Positions 24,590-37,130 of a DNA stretch of 64,000 nt are shown here, piece after piece. Positions within the stretch are counted from its first letter, which is position 1. The number at the start of each line of letters is the position of its first letter. Source of the stretch: Phoronis australis (taxonomy: Eukaryota > Phoronida > Phoronidae); NCBI GenBank assembly GCA_002633005.1, contig NMRA01000638.1:135965-199964 (forward strand), given 5' to 3'. The translations under genes and the position numbers were made by a program. The notes below the pieces were generated by a model. It was given only the letters and a program-made list of their open reading frames with translations. It ran no database searches and was not told the origin of the DNA.

Positions 24590-26790
24590 CAAGAGCAACG
24601 CTGAGTGTTAAATGTGCCCACGAATGTCCCTCAAACAGTGTGTTTCTAGGGGTTTTTATTTGGGACATAAGAATGGCCACTTGATGACGCAAAAAAATCG
24701 AATCCATCAAGAAATTGGTATGTGTCATCAGAGCTATTTACCAAATTTCATAGAAATCCGTCAAGGAACCTCTGAGAAACCGAGGAAAATGAAAAAATGA
24801 AATTGCAACTAGAAGGCTATAGGCGCAAAAAACAACATAACTGCCACTAAGAGGAGCCACAGTAGACGAATTCGTAGGAAAATCATCGTCAGACTTCCTC
24901 TTCATGTTAGACAAGAGCAACGCAGAGCGTTGAAATGCGCCCAAGAATGAGTTGCAAATGGTATGCTTTTAGGGTTATTTATTTATATCACAAAAAAGGA
25001 CACTAGATGGCGCAAAAACATACAATCCATCCAAAAACAGGAACATGCCATAATTCCTAAAAATCTGTCAAGGAAGTTCAGAGAAACAAAGGAAAACAGA
25101 ATAAAATGAAATTGCCACTAGTGGGCACAGTGTCCGTTGGATCCACCTGAAAGTCATCGTCGTCCTCTGTTGTTATCTTCATATAAATACACTTACTAAA
25201 TTTAGTAAAGATCCTGCAGTAGGTTTAGAAGAGACAACTATGGGCGCAAAACAAAACTACCACTAGGAGGCGCCACAGTAGTCAGTCACCATCATCAAAG
25301 GTCGTATTCACACTGAGAACATATATGCCAATTTTCAAATGATTTGGTTGATACAGGGGTGGACACCAAAAGCAAGATTTGACAACGGCAAAAAATGGCC
25401 ACTAGGTGGTGCAAAATATCTCGATTCCATCCAAAAACAGGAAGATAGTGTCATCACACCAATAGATGCCTATATATAAAATTTTATGAAAATCTGTTGC
25501 GGACCTTTGAAGATACTGAGTTAAACATAAAAAACTAAAATTGCCACTAGGGGGCACAGCAGTAGTCAGATCTGTTCGAAAGTTGTCGTCATCCGTAGTC
25601 AACATCATGTAAATACACTTGCTAAATTAAGTACAGATCCTGCGAATGGTTTAGGAGAAACAGGCATAGGCGCAACAAAAACAAAACTGCCACTAGGAGG
25701 CACAGTAAAAATGGCCACTAGGTGGCGCAAACTACATCGAAACCATCCGAAAATGGGAGGATAGCGTCACCTCACTAATAGGTGCGTATATATTATATTT
25801 CATGAAAATCCGATAAGGACTTTTGAAGATACAAAAGGTAAACGTAAAAAAATAAAATTGCCACTAGGGGGCACCACAGTTGTCAAGGCCATCAGAAAAT
25901 CATCGTCAGCCCGTCTCTTCACATTAGAAAAATACACACTAATTTCCACAATCATCCGTAGAGTGATTAGGTTGAGAGAGCCAAAAAACAGACTTGAAAA
26001 CAGTAAAAATGGCCATTAGGTGGTGCAAAACGCCTCAAATTCAACCGAAAACCAGAAGGTAGCGTCATCTCACTAATAGATGCCTAACTGCCAAATTTTA
26101 TGAAAATTCATTGACGATCTTTGAAGATACAGAAGTAACTGCAAAAAACTAAAATTGCCACTAGGGAATACACCAGTAGTCCGATCAGTTCGAAAGTCGT
26201 CTTATGTTGTCAACTTCACATAAATACACCAGCACATTCAATAAATATCCTGTAGAGCGTTCAAGAGGTACAGCCATGGGCGCGAAAATAACAAAACTAC
26301 CATTAGGACACGCCACAGTAGTCAAAAGTCGTCGGAAAATCATTGTCAGCTGCCCTCTTCACAATACGAACATATATGCCAATTTTCAAAATCATCCTTA
26401 GAGCGATTTTGGTTGATAGAAGGGCGGACGCCAAAAACAGACTTGAAAACAGTAAAAATGGCCAATAGGTGGCGCAAAGTACCTCGAAACCGTCCGAAAA
26501 CAGGAGGATGGCATCATCTCACTAATAGATGCCTAACTGCCAAATTTTATGAAAATCCGTTGAGGACCTCCGAAGATACAGAGGTAAGTGTAAAAAAATA
26601 AAGTTGCCACTAGGGGACACAATGATAGTCGGAGAGGTCCGAAATACGCCGTCATCCGTCATCAGCTTCATAGGAACACATCTGCCAAATCTCATCCAGA
26701 TCCTGTGAGGGTTTTGGAGATACAGCTGCGGATGCCCAGACAGATGATGGCAATATGCGACCACGTATAAATATGTGGGCGCATAAAAAG
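24590..26790 (+). repeat. Composite CTCF-motif repeat, copy 3
   Basis: Starts with the shared 5' sequence CAAGAGCAACGCTGAGTGTT and a second nested start near 24913 (CAAGAGCAACGCAGAGCGTT). It ends at about 26755-26790 with the closing near-palindrome (CCACGTATAAATATGTGGGC). Exact consensus matches at 25544-25557, 25715-25728 and 25861-25874; many more monomers carry one mismatch. Confidence 0.85.
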
Positions 26791-27849
26791 GTCATCAAGA
26801 TGGCGATATTCAGCTTCCTGCTGAAAATGGACAGTAACAACACTGCATTATTTATTTTGCCACAGGCTGGTATTTTATGGTTTATAACAGCTATAAATAA
26901 AATGAAGCGATTTGAAGAAAAAGAGGACAAATGACTGGGAAGCACTGAAAAGACATGATGACTTGCCACATTATCTTTAAGAATCATAAGTTCCGTCCAC
27001 ACACAGCCTACCCTAGAACAACTTGCACTGGTGCAACTTGCCTCACCTTTAAAAGGAGCATCCACAAACACACACATCTGATAACTAAGGTAAGGCAGGA
27101 GTTGTCACTTTGTGCGGGACAATGAACAATTACTGCGAGTGCGGCGCATAAAAGAAAACCTGTCCGCATATAACCGCAGTTGACAATTACTTCCACCTTG
27201 CCCCATGTTTGCGGCCACACAGGGATTAGAATTGGTGCAAGATACCCTAGAACAAGTTACCCCACCTTGATATGGTGGAATAAGTTGCCACACGAGGGGT
27301 AAGTTGCACTAGTTTAAATAGCGTGCACACAGCCACCAAACCTAACAACAATTCGTTCTAGAGTACGTTTATGTGAGGACGACACTAAAAAGTGGGATAG
27401 AATCATACCTTAGTTGGGATGTACCGTGGTACACATTTGAATCATGCTCCAAACAATCTTGAACCACATTATGAGCAATATTAATGGCATGGAACACAAT
27501 TGCACCCTTAGATATCAGCTATACAGAACTGGTTGAACGCATGACACTTTTCATTGTTCACAGTCTTTATTCCATTACGTTCATACCTTTGGAACAAAAC
27601 TCTACTCTCAACTAAACATAGATAAAGTTACTGACCTAGCGACATAATTAAAATACACACGATATTTCGAAACATACTTGTTTCATTCTCAAGTGAACAT
27701 AAAATGATGCAGTAATGCCACCACAGACCATAAGCACAGTGGGACACAGCGGGTGTGAAATACTGCAAAGAATGACTAATGAAGGGGGGTAACAGGAAAG
27801 TCACGCAAACAAGTGTAACGTGCGGCGCGACCCTGTTTGCTGCTCATTC
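26791..27849. other. Intron sequence with possible Penelope-like 3' end
   Basis: Most of this is unremarkable. Two related stretches occur at about 27005-27060 and 27240-27310 (CCTAGAACAA...TTGC...). Near 27660-27705 a sequence on the minus strand (CTTGAGAATGAAACAAGTAT followed by GTTTCGAAATATCG) resembles the region after the endonuclease in Penelope-like elements. The evidence is weak. Confidence 0.3.
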
Positions 27850-29215
27850 AAAACAGGCTTCTCAAAAGCAAAGTATTTGAGTCCCTTTTAATTGCTTTTG
27901 CTTAAGCTAGGATTCATCAAATTTACGCTCTGTGAGGTTTCTGTAACCTATGACAGACTTTACAAAATGGTGGTGCATTGCTATCAAACTTTGTTGTTAT
28001 ATCACGATCATTTTTCAGAAAATTGTTCTGAAATCCCAGGGCGAAAACTCGCCGACTGATGCGTTGCTACCTCGCAATTGTCGATAGGGCAACTTGAATC
28101 CTTGAATAAAAATATAGTTTCAACTCAACAAATTACCTCAAGTCCTCTGCAAGTTTTCCAAATAGCGTCCTCAAGATTTTTAAGTTTTTGTGGAGTCAGG
28201 ATTAACTGCACATAAGTCCAAACTGCACTAGATCGTCCCCCGCAACACCAGAAAATTTCTGCACGAACACACGTTGTTGTCATGTGATGTTTGATTTGGA
28301 GTTTGTCTGCATGTGTGTGAGTGAGAGAGGACGTGAATGTCATCAGAGTTTATTTGCCAGAGTAAAGGCAGTGTAACGATCTGGGTGTGCATTGTAACTA
28401 AAGAAATTAACACAAGCAGTAAATCAGAATGCGTTTTATTCGGCACTTGTTGATCTCATCTGCGAGAATTGCGTCGGTGAGTCACCGGGTGACTGGATGT
28501 GTGACAGTCTAACAGTTATTTTCCGAGAGATTTGGGGGGTGTAAAGGTGCGGACGTGCTGACCATCAGTGAGTTATTTTGACTTTAAAAACACCAATTAT
28601 GATTAATTAAATAATTCCTCTTGAAAATAACGCAAACGTTTTTACAGTATTAGAAACTTAAGGAAATTAGTGCCAATATTATGCTACCCGTGCCATGAAT
28701 GGATAGTTCCCGATGACTTATGTTTTCGATGACAGGTATGTAGTGCATGCTTCCTCGCCATGTGCTTTTATCATCGGTTAAGTTTTAATTAAGACTTCGA
28801 TTCACAGTTTTCCCTTGTACAAAGTAATTTTGATTCGTGTTGGGGGAAAAGATATAATACAATCCCTTTGACAAGTACGCTGCATCTGTTCTGATCAAGG
28901 CAAGACATTCCTCGCAACATCAGCAAAACATGCATTCTTTTTGAAGCGCGGCGGAAGTTTGAAGTGTATAGTCATGGCTAAATACCAAAATAGCGGCGAC
29001 GCTCGTGGTCTACAAATTCCGAGCACATTTTTTCAGAACTGTTGGATCTTATTGATAAATTGAAGATCTTACAGTAGAATTTTAGAAATGTAGGTAAGGC
29101 ATTTTCCGCATTTACACGGCATTCATGGACTGGGCACTTATTTTAGCAAAGTCAGGAAACGCGTGGGGGGCACTTATAAGGGCATGGGCGCTTATTAGCG
29201 CGAATATGGCAAGAG
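27850..29215 (+). mobile_element. Terminal-inverted-repeat element, copy A (5' end degraded)
   Basis: Internal sequence is shared with 53507-54972 (same strand) and 34221-35703 (opposite strand), for example the stretch CCTATGACAGACTTT near 27948 and GTGGAGTCAGGATTAA near 28190. The right end (GGGCGCTTATTAGCGCGAAT, about 29190-29209) resembles the inverted terminus of the other copies; the left terminus is not recognisable. Confidence 0.65.
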
Positions 29216-29430
29216 TATAACTAAAACCTGCAATGTGTGTGGTCAGATTCTACGAAAATCAATCTAGAACTATTTACAAACTATGTAAGCATGATCTCAA
29301 ATGAAATTCAATAATTGAACAATGTTTCTTGGATGTATAACGAAATAATTAGAAAACATTGGTGTAATATGCTTCTCTAAGTATTCTTACTTTAAAAACT
29401 CAACATCTCAGGATATCAGGCGCTACTTAC

Positions 29431-29585
29431 TTTTTTACCAGCTCTATAGCCTCTTGGTTAGGTGGTGGTACAAGAAAACACACAGCTGGTGCCACACCCT
29501 GCTGGCCAGATGGACTGCGCACCTTCCACTTGATGAGTTGACTGGTGTCCAGTAGGAGACATGTGTCATTCTTGGCTATACTAAA
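29431..29585 (-). CDS. Spectraplakin exon 14: rest of the SH3 domain
   Basis: 51 codons plus 2 nt: FSIAKNDTCLLLDTSQLIKW, then KVRSPSGQQGVAPAVCFLVP, then PPNQEAIELVK. K-W-K-V-x-S-P-x-G and P-A/S-V-C-F-L-I/V-P-P-P-N are plakin SH3 hallmarks. The phase requires the acceptor cttTAATAG|TTTAGTATA; the nearer TAG would give a stop. The acceptor and the first 28 exon nt are part of a 35-bp sequence repeated 44 bp upstream. Donor AAAAA|GTAAGT. Confidence 0.95.
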
Positions 29586-29636
29586 CTATTAAAGAAAAAA
29601 GGACATGTGTCATTCTTGGCTATATTAAACTATTAA
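29558..29636 (-). repeat. 35-bp direct repeat duplicating the exon 14 acceptor
   Basis: Copies at 29558-29592 and 29602-29636 differ by one base and are separated by 9 A-rich bases. The left copy contains the real acceptor and exon start; the right copy, 44 nt upstream in the transcript, is a decoy acceptor that would shift frame and meet a stop. The right copy directly abuts the start of composite repeat copy 4. More diverged look-alikes occur near 31376-31400 and 32000-32020. Confidence 0.85.
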
Positions 29637-29637
29637 C

Positions 29638-31318
29638 AAGAGCAACGGGGAGCGTTGAAATGCGCCCATGAATGCAGTGCAAACGGGGTGCTTCTAGGGT
29701 TGTTTATATGTATCAAAACATGGCCACTAGATGGCGCAAAAATGTCCAATCTATCCGAAAACGGGTACATGCCATCGCTTCTTTAATAGAAAGTTATTTA
29801 AAAAATTTCATAAAAATCTATCAAGGAATTTGAGAGAAACAAAAGAAAACGGAAAAAAAATAAATTGCCACTGGGCAGCACAGCGTTTATTGGATCCACC
29901 TAAAAGTTGTCGTTGTCGTGTTGCTGGCTTCATATAAATTCACTTACCAAATTTAATAAAGATCCTGCAAAGGGTTTAGGAGATACAGCTATGGGTGCTA
30001 CACAAAACAAAACTACCACTAAGAGGCGCCACTGTAGTCGAAGTAGTCATCGTCAACCGTCCTCTTCACACTGAGAAAATATATGCCAATTTTCAAAATC
30101 ATCCTTAAAATGGTTTGGTTGATAGAGGGTGGACACAAAAACAGCAAAAATGGCCATTAGGTGGCGCAAAATACATTGATTCCATCCAAAAACAGAAGCA
30201 TGGTGTCATCTCACTAATAGATGCCTATATTCCAAATTTTATGAAAATCAGTTAAGGACCTTTGAAGATACATAAGTAAATGAAAAAACTAAAATTGCTA
30301 CTAGAGGGCACACCGGTATTCAGCCCCGTCTGAAAGTAGTGGTCGTCTGTTGTCCACATCATGTAAATACACTTGCTGAATTTAGTAAAGATCCTGCAAA
30401 CGGTTTAAGAGATACAGTCATGAGCGCAAAAAAAGCTGCCACTAGGAGGTGCAACAGTAGTTGAAGTAGTCGGAAAATCATCACGAGCCGTACTCTTCAT
30501 ATTAAGAACATAAATACCAATTTCCACAATTGTGTTTAGAGCAGTTTGGTTGACAGCGGGGTGTATGCCAAAAGACTTGAAAACAGTAAATATGGCCAGT
30601 AGATGGCACAAACTACATCAAATCCATCCAAAAACGGAAAGATAGCGTTATCTCCCTAACAGATGCCTTACTGCCAAATTTTATGAAAATCCATTGAGGA
30701 CCTTAGTAGATACAGAGGTAAACGTAAAAAACTGAAATTGCCACTAGGTGGCACATCAGCAGTCCGATCCATCCAAAATTTGTCGTTGTCCATTGTTGAT
30801 ATCATATAAATACACTTGCTAAATTTAATAAAAAAGCTGCAAACGGTTTAGGAGATACAGCCATGGGCGCAAAAAATTAAAACTGCCACTAGGAGGCGCA
30901 ACAGTACTCAAAGTCGTCAGAAAACCATGGTTGATAGAGAGGTGGACGCAAAAAACAGGTTCAAAAACAGTGAAAATGACCACTAGGTGGCGCAAACTAT
31001 GTCGCATCCATCCGAAAACGGGAGGATAGCGTCATTTCACCGATAGATGCCTATATGCCAAATTTTATGAAATACAGTCAGGACCTTTGGAGATACAGAG
31101 GTAAGCATAAAAAATAAAATTGTCACTAGGGGGCACACCGGTAACCATATCTGTCCAAACGTATGCTGATGCCGTCACATCAATGAAAAGAACACATCTG
31201 CAAAATTTCATGAACATACGTCAAAGGGTTTTGGAAATAGAGCAGCAGACACCAGATGGACGCCAGACGGAGATGACTGCATAATGCGTCCACATATAAA
31301 TACATGGGCGCATAAAAA
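29638..31318 (+). repeat. Composite CTCF-motif repeat, copy 4
   Basis: Begins CAAGAGCAACGGGGAGCGTT directly beside the duplicated exon 14 acceptor. It ends with the closing near-palindrome at about 31283-31317. Exact consensus matches at 29724-29737, 30596-30609, 30741-30754 and 30980-30993, the largest number of any copy. Confidence 0.85.
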
Positions 31319-31397
31319 AGAGACATGTGAAGGAAAAGGAAACATATGAGTCCTATAAGAAAATTTGAAAGAGATGTGCCATTCTTGGATAAGCTAC

Positions 31398-31945
31398 AAG
31401 AGCAACATGGACCAAAGAAATGTGCCATTACAGCACCACAAATGGTGAGCTTCAATGGCCTTTAGATATGATTAGACATGTCAAACCTCTATGAAATTGG
31501 GAAGGTGTCACCGTCTCTCTTATACAAATTTCATGAAAATAAGTCAGGGAACTCCAAAGATACAGAGGCAAACGTAAAAAAATTAAAATTGAAATTAGGG
31601 GGCAATTCTTTAGTCCCATTGGTCTAAAACTCATCAACTCTTGTTGCCATCTCCATAGCAGCAGTAACTACAAGGTGGCATTAAATATGGCAAATCCATC
31701 CAAAAATTGAACGGCATCGCCGTCTCCTAACTAAAAACCACAGAAGCAAATGTAAAAAGCGAAAATTCCCATTAATGTGCACAGTGGGAGTCGGATAAGT
31801 CTGAAATTCTTTGTCATCTTTCATCAGCTTCATAGGAATACACCTACCAAATTTCAATAACCTTCTGCAAGGATTAAGCAGATACAGCAGTGGATGCCTG
31901 ATGCCCAGACAGAGAAGATGACAATATGCACCCACATATTCATAA
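31398..31945 (+). repeat. Composite CTCF-motif repeat, truncated copy 4b
   Basis: A short diverged element starting CAAGAGCAACATGGACC and ending near ACCCACATATTCATAAC (31929-31945). Internal monomers have lost the core motif (for example AAATTAGGGGGCAATT). The sequence before it (GATGTGCCATTCTTGG, about 31381) resembles the duplicated exon 14 acceptor flank. Confidence 0.6.
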
Positions 31946-32387
31946 CAACGAAAGGGAAATAATAGGTCATTTTTAGCCACGCAATGGGAACTAGGCGTGT
32001 CATTCTTTTCTATAACAGTCTAACCAGGAAGCGACTTGTCCATCACACCAACACTTGAAGTAAACAGACAGTTATAGCCAGTGAAAGTTGAAAGCTGAAC
32101 AAAAAGACGATTTGCAAGCTTGAAACTGTCGATAACAAAAATCGATAAAACCAGACATTGAATATAGTGAGACTATGAAATACATGAACTAAAGTCAATA
32201 ATTTAACTAATGAACTAGCCACATTTAAGGATATTAAAATGAAAATACAGACTAAAAATGATTTCACCAATTAAGTTGCACAAACTGTATACGAGTCCAA
32301 AATGCTGAAATGAGCCAAAGTTATTGAACTGGAGAATAACCACCCAGTGATGAAATGTGACCTTGAAAACTGCTTTTCGTGACTTAC

Positions 32388-32657
32388 ATTCATCTGTTTA
32401 TAGGCGCACAGCGACTTGACTTCTGCATGACCCGATATTGGTTGCCCTCTTTTCTTCAGTGGAATAATCTCAGTGCTTTTTGCCGAGAGTTGGTCGATTA
32501 TCGCCTCATGTTTTCTCATCTCTTCTCCAATTTGCTGAATCTCCCGCACCAGGCGATCATTCTCCTCCAATGAGACATCAGGATGGCTGAACCGCGTGTT
32601 GAGTTCTTGAACTTTTACCAAAATCCAGTCCTCAGTTTTTCTGGCGTCCTCGAAAAA
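32388..32657 (-). CDS. Spectraplakin exon 13: end of spectrin repeat and start of SH3
   Basis: 90 codons, phase 0 to 0. The first 60 residues (FFEDARKTEDWILVKVQELN onward) are helical spectrin-repeat sequence with F-F-x-D-A-R. From about residue 61, STEIIPLKKRGQPISGHAEV then KSLCAYKQMN gives the start of the plakin SH3 (I-x-x-L-K-x-R then V-K-A/S-x-C-A/D-Y-K/R-Q). Plakin SH3 domains lack the usual proline-binding residues and pack on spectrin repeats. Donor ATGAAT|GTAAGT. Confidence 0.95.
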
Positions 32658-32954
32658 CTAAACAACACAAAAGAAAAATGTATGTTGCTAGTTGCAAGCT
32701 TTAGACAATTCGAAAGAACTTCCCTTGACAAAATATGTATATCTGGCATCATATTTTTAGAATCCCTTTAACAACGTTGACAAAGCCTGCTTTGAAGCCA
32801 ACACATCAGCCCTAAATTTTCGACAGTTAAAATGACAATCAGAGCAACTCGGGCCATCACAGTAAACACTAGCGCAATCAGCAAGATGACTTATCAAACA
32901 TGATATCCTTACAACCAAGACACCCAGTTCCACCACTCCAACACACTTGCTTAC

Positions 32955-33050
32955 CTGATTATGCTCCCTGGTGTGCTTGAGATGTGTCTCCAGGCACATC
33001 ATTAGCTGTAACAGCCACGCCCACTGAGTCTGCATAGTAGTCATAAATGC
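32955..33050 (-). CDS. Spectraplakin exon 12: plakin-domain spectrin repeat
   Basis: 32 codons, phase 0 to 0: AFMTTMQTQWAWLLQLMMCL, then ETHLKHTREHNQ. Family pattern: V-x-x-Q-W-x-W-x-x-Q-L-x-x-C-x-E-x-H-x-K. Acceptor catgtctttcag|GCA and donor AATCAG|GTAAGC. Confidence 0.9.
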
Positions 33051-33329
33051 CTGAAAGACATGTGAACGTAATGTAAAAAAATGTTAGTCACCAACGAATA
33101 AGGAGATAAAAAGTAAAAGTAAAACGACGAGCTTACTAAGATATATTAATATGTTCCTCACGTTTTGGTAGGCTCTTTATCAAGGGCATGAGACAGACTG
33201 CTGAATAGATAGATATATATAAAGTAAAACAGGTGACCACACGGTGGTACACAATAGGCAGTAGGAACAATATCGGTGTCGACAACTAACAGTGGTGTAT
33301 GCATGATGAGAGGAAGGGTCTAAATAGAA

Positions 33330-36160
33330 ATGGGTACATAACTACTGCAGTCTATTCATTGCAGACTTGTAGTGAGATAGAATATGTACGTCCGGGCCCG
33401 TCCCAGTTTAAACCGCAGCCGTGGGTAATGAATCTGGCAATGAACTTGGCCTCTCACTTTCTCCGTAAGTGGATGTCCAGCAGCACGTCTTCAGCTACCA
33501 GTACATTTAGGTCACTGATAGTGTGTCCCGGGAGATTGAAATGATCTCCAATGGGACTGCAATGTTGTTGTGCAGGATTGTCTGGCTATGGGCATTAATT
33601 CTCGTGCGTAACGGGTTACAAGTCTTCCCAAAATACTAAGCGTGCAGAGATTTAACACACATAATCAGATATACAATATCCACACTCACTCGAGCATGAG
33701 AACCTGTCCCCGATTCCAAATGAGACACCATCACAACTAATGACAGACTCCCCTGATATATGAGTACATCTCAGGCACCTGGGTTTTTAACACCTAAAAG
33801 AGCCCACCTAGTGGCGATCTATGTTAGTGAACCTGCTTCTAACAACCACATTCCTCAGATTGGGAGGTTGTCCAAAGACCAGACAGGGCCTCTGGGGGAA
33901 ATCTCAGTCAAGTACTCGTCGTTTAACAACGGACTGAGTTCATCAAAAATCATGTTCAGAGTTCTATTCACACCAGGATGCAAACTAGTAACAAAGGGAA
34001 TGAACATGTTCTTATTTCGCTTATTCACCTGGTCCTTGGGGATCAGGAGTTCCTCTCTAGAGATAGATTGTACCTTGGACAGAGTGTCATGCATCAAACG
34101 TGGTTCATAACCCCTAATAGCGAGCCTAGTGGACAATTGTCAAATTTCTCTACAGAAATCGTCATCGTCGGTACATTTGCGGTGACCGCGAATACCCTGA
34201 CTGGAAATAATAGGCCACTTACCGTATTCACCGTAATAACCGCCCATGCCCCTATAAGCGCCCCCCCCCACGCGTTTTCAGACTCTGCTAAAATCAGCAC
34301 CCAGTCCATGAACGTGTATGTGTGAAAAATGCCTTACCTACAGTCCTAAAATTCTACAGTAACGTCTCCAATTTATCAATAATATCCAACAGTCCTGAAA
34401 AAAATCATTGTGCGCAGAATTTGTAGATCACGAGCTTCGCCGCTATGTAGGTATTTAGCTGTGACTATACACTTCAAACTTCCGCCATGCCTCAAAACGA
34501 ACACAAAAGTTCTGCTGATCTTGTGAGGACCAATGGTCTGGCCTTTCAGAACAGAAGTACTGTACTTATCTACGGGATTACTTTGTAGATATCTCCCGGT
34601 TTCAACAGGAATCCAAATTTCTTTGTAGACATACACATGAAAACCACGAATCGAAGACTAATAAAAAGCTTGGCCAGTGTTAAAAGCATGGGGCCAGGAA
34701 GCGCACCTGTCATCAAAGGCATTAGTTGGGAACTATCCATTCATGAAACGGGTAGCATAGCACCGGTAAGAAGTGAATATTGGCGCTAATTGCCGACAGT
34801 TTCTCATACTATAAAAAATGTTTGCATTATTTTTAACATGAATAGTTTGATTAACCATAATTGGTGTTTTTAAGCCAAATATCTCATAAAATGACCACTG
34901 ACAGTAAATGCTTAGACACCCTTAAACTGAAAAATAACTGTCAGATAGTCAAGTATCCATCCAGCCACACGGCGACTAATATGGCCTTACCGAGACAAAT
35001 GTCGAACGTTTTTAGGACACGAAACTGGCAAGTGCTGAATGAAACATGCTCTGGTTTAGGCCTACTGCTTATGCAAATGTCTTTAGATACAATGCACATC
35101 TAGCTCGTGTGTGGCTCTGCTCTGGCAAATGAACTCTGGTAACACGCACGTGCTCACTTACTCACAAGCGCAGACAACTTCAAAACAAAGGTCACGTGAC
35201 AACAACATGTGTGTTCGTCCAGACATTTTTCTCATGTTGCCGATCATACATGTAGATGGCACGATATAGCACAGATTTGTACTTAAACCTGTCATGATCC
35301 CGACTCCACGGGAACTTAAAAGTCTTAGGGACGCTACTTGGAAAACTTAAGGAGGATTTTAGGTAATTTGCTTGAGTTGAAACTGTATTTTTATTCAAGC
35401 ATTTAAGTCGCCATATCAACGATTGCGAGGCAGGCAGTCGGCAAGTTTTAGCCCCGGGATTTCAGCACAATTTTCTGTAAAATGATCGTAATTTAGCAGC
35501 AAAGTTTGATAGCAATGCACCACGATTTTGTAGAAAGTCTTTCATAGATTACACACACTTCAGAGAGCGTAAGTATGATGAATCTTAGATTCCGATTTCA
35601 CCCCTTTCGGAGACCGGGTTTCAAAGGCCTTGGGCTACAACAAGCGCCCCCCCTGAAAGAGACTTTTCTAAGTGCCCTGGGCGGTTATTACGGCGAATAC
35701 GGTAATATGAGGAGATGGAAACTCCCCTCATGCAACAACGTATTCCTGAAGTTGGTATGTGATAGATACACTTCGGTATTATTTTTTTGCCATATGAAGT
35801 CACAACCTTATCCAGAAAATTGATACTGTCATAGGATGGCAATAAATCTAACTTAAAATTAGCATGAGCACACTTAAGTGCCTCATGGAACTCTGTAAGT
35901 GATTCTTCGACATGTGGCCATATCATAAAGACATCATCAACACATCTGACATAAAGTGATGGACTCAAAGGGTGGTAACTTTAAAACCGTTCCTTCAAGT
36001 CTGCCAGAAGCGGTACGGGGTATAGTGGTGCAAGTTTATTGCCATGTCCGTACTCACGCTTTGGAGAAAGATTTCTGAGTTAAACTCATGTGTGAGGATG
36101 AAAACCAGGATCTTATGAAGGTCAACCCTTGAAATCAGATGTTCATTGGTAAGGTAAAAT
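33330..36160 (-). pseudogene. Penelope-like retroelement, decayed, split by a transposon
   Basis: Pieces in order on the minus strand: reverse-transcriptase palm at about 36130-35770 (LTHEFNSEIFLQ, then LYVRCVDDVFMIWPHVEESL, then INFLDKVVTSYGKK); RT to about 35706 (FRNTLLHEGSFHL in another frame); after the insert, GIRGHRKCTDDDDFC, then TRLAIRGYEPR; and thumb at 34136-33855 with NMFIPFVTSLHP. Then PNLRNVVVRSRF, a GIY-YIG part (IVYLIMC...YFGKTCNPLRTRINAH) and a tail of GDHFN/PGHTIS and KFIARFITHGCGLN. The YVDD catalytic box reads CVDD and there are stops and frameshifts, so it is inactive. The order RT then GIY-YIG is the diagnostic Penelope-like layout. Confidence 0.85.
34221..35703. mobile_element. 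Terminal-inverted-repeat element, copy B, inserted in the Penelope-like RT
   Basis: The ends are inverted: ACCGTATTCACCGTAATAAC on the left, and the right complement ACCGTATTCGCCGTAATAAC, continuing with CGCCC. Size is 1,483 bp; no transposase seen. It separates the RT piece ending FHL from the next piece, so its insertion is younger than the retroelement. The flanking bases TT and AA are compatible with an AT-rich target duplication that I could not define. Confidence 0.85.
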
Positions 36161-36164
36161 TCCC

Positions 36165-37130
36165 GATTTGGTTGATGGAGGGGCAGATGCCAAAACAGAC
36201 TAGAAAACGGTAAAAATGGCCACTAGATGGAACATACTGTTTCAATAGAAAGCTATTTACCAAACTTCATAAAAGTCCGTCAAGCAACTTCAGAGAAATA
36301 GAGGAAAACGGCAAAAAAAAAGGAAATTGCCACTAAGAGACACAGTGTTTGTCGCATCCGTCTGAAAGTTGTCACTGTTCGTTGTCAATTTCATATAAAT
36401 ACACCAGGTAAATTTAATAAAGATCCTGCAGAAGGCTTAGAAGATACAGCCATGGGCATAAAAAAAAACAACACAAAACTGCCACTAGGAGTGCCACAGC
36501 AGTCAAGGTCGTCGGAAAATCATAGTCATCCGTCCTCTTCACATTAGGAACATACATGCCAATTTCCACAATCATCCTTAGAGTGATTTGGTTGACAGAG
36601 GGGAAGATGCCAAAAACAGACTCGGTGAATATGGCCACTAGGAGGTGCAAAATACCTCAAATCAATCCGAAAACATGAGGAATGCATCACCTCCCCAATA
36701 GATGCCTATCCGCCAAATTTTATGAAAATCTGTACGTAGAGGACCTTTGAAGATAAGAGGTAAACGCAAAAAATAAAATTGCCGCTAGGGGGCACACCGG
36801 TAGTCATGTCTGTCTGAAAGTCATTGTCTGCGGTCAACTTAATGGCAATACACTTGCTAAACTTAATAAAGATCCTGTAGAGCGTTTAAGAGATACAGCC
36901 ATGGGTGCAAAAACACACAAAACTGCCGCTAGGAGGCGCCACAGTAGTCGAAGTTGTCAGAAAATCATTGTCAGCCACTTTCTTCATAGTAAAAACATGT
37001 ATACTAATTTTCACAATCATCCCAAGAGTGCTTTGGTTGATTCAGCGGAGAAAACAATAAAAGTAGCCACTACGTGGTACAAATTACCTCGAATCTAACC
37101 AAAAACAGGATAGCGTCACCTCACTATTTG
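36165..37130 (+). repeat. Composite CTCF-motif repeat, copy 5
   Basis: Monomers at about 36222, 36327, 36479, 36633, 36780, 36922 and 37063. None is an exact CTCF-consensus match (for example CCGCTAGGGGGCAC at 36783 has one mismatch). It starts inside a monomer and lacks the closing near-palindrome, so both ends are truncated. Confidence 0.75.

Noticed and set aside
34221-35703. Reading the inverted-repeat element as part of the Penelope-like coding sequence
   Set aside because: Retroelement protein similarity stops at one inverted terminus and resumes at the other, and the same sequence occurs alone at 53507-54972.
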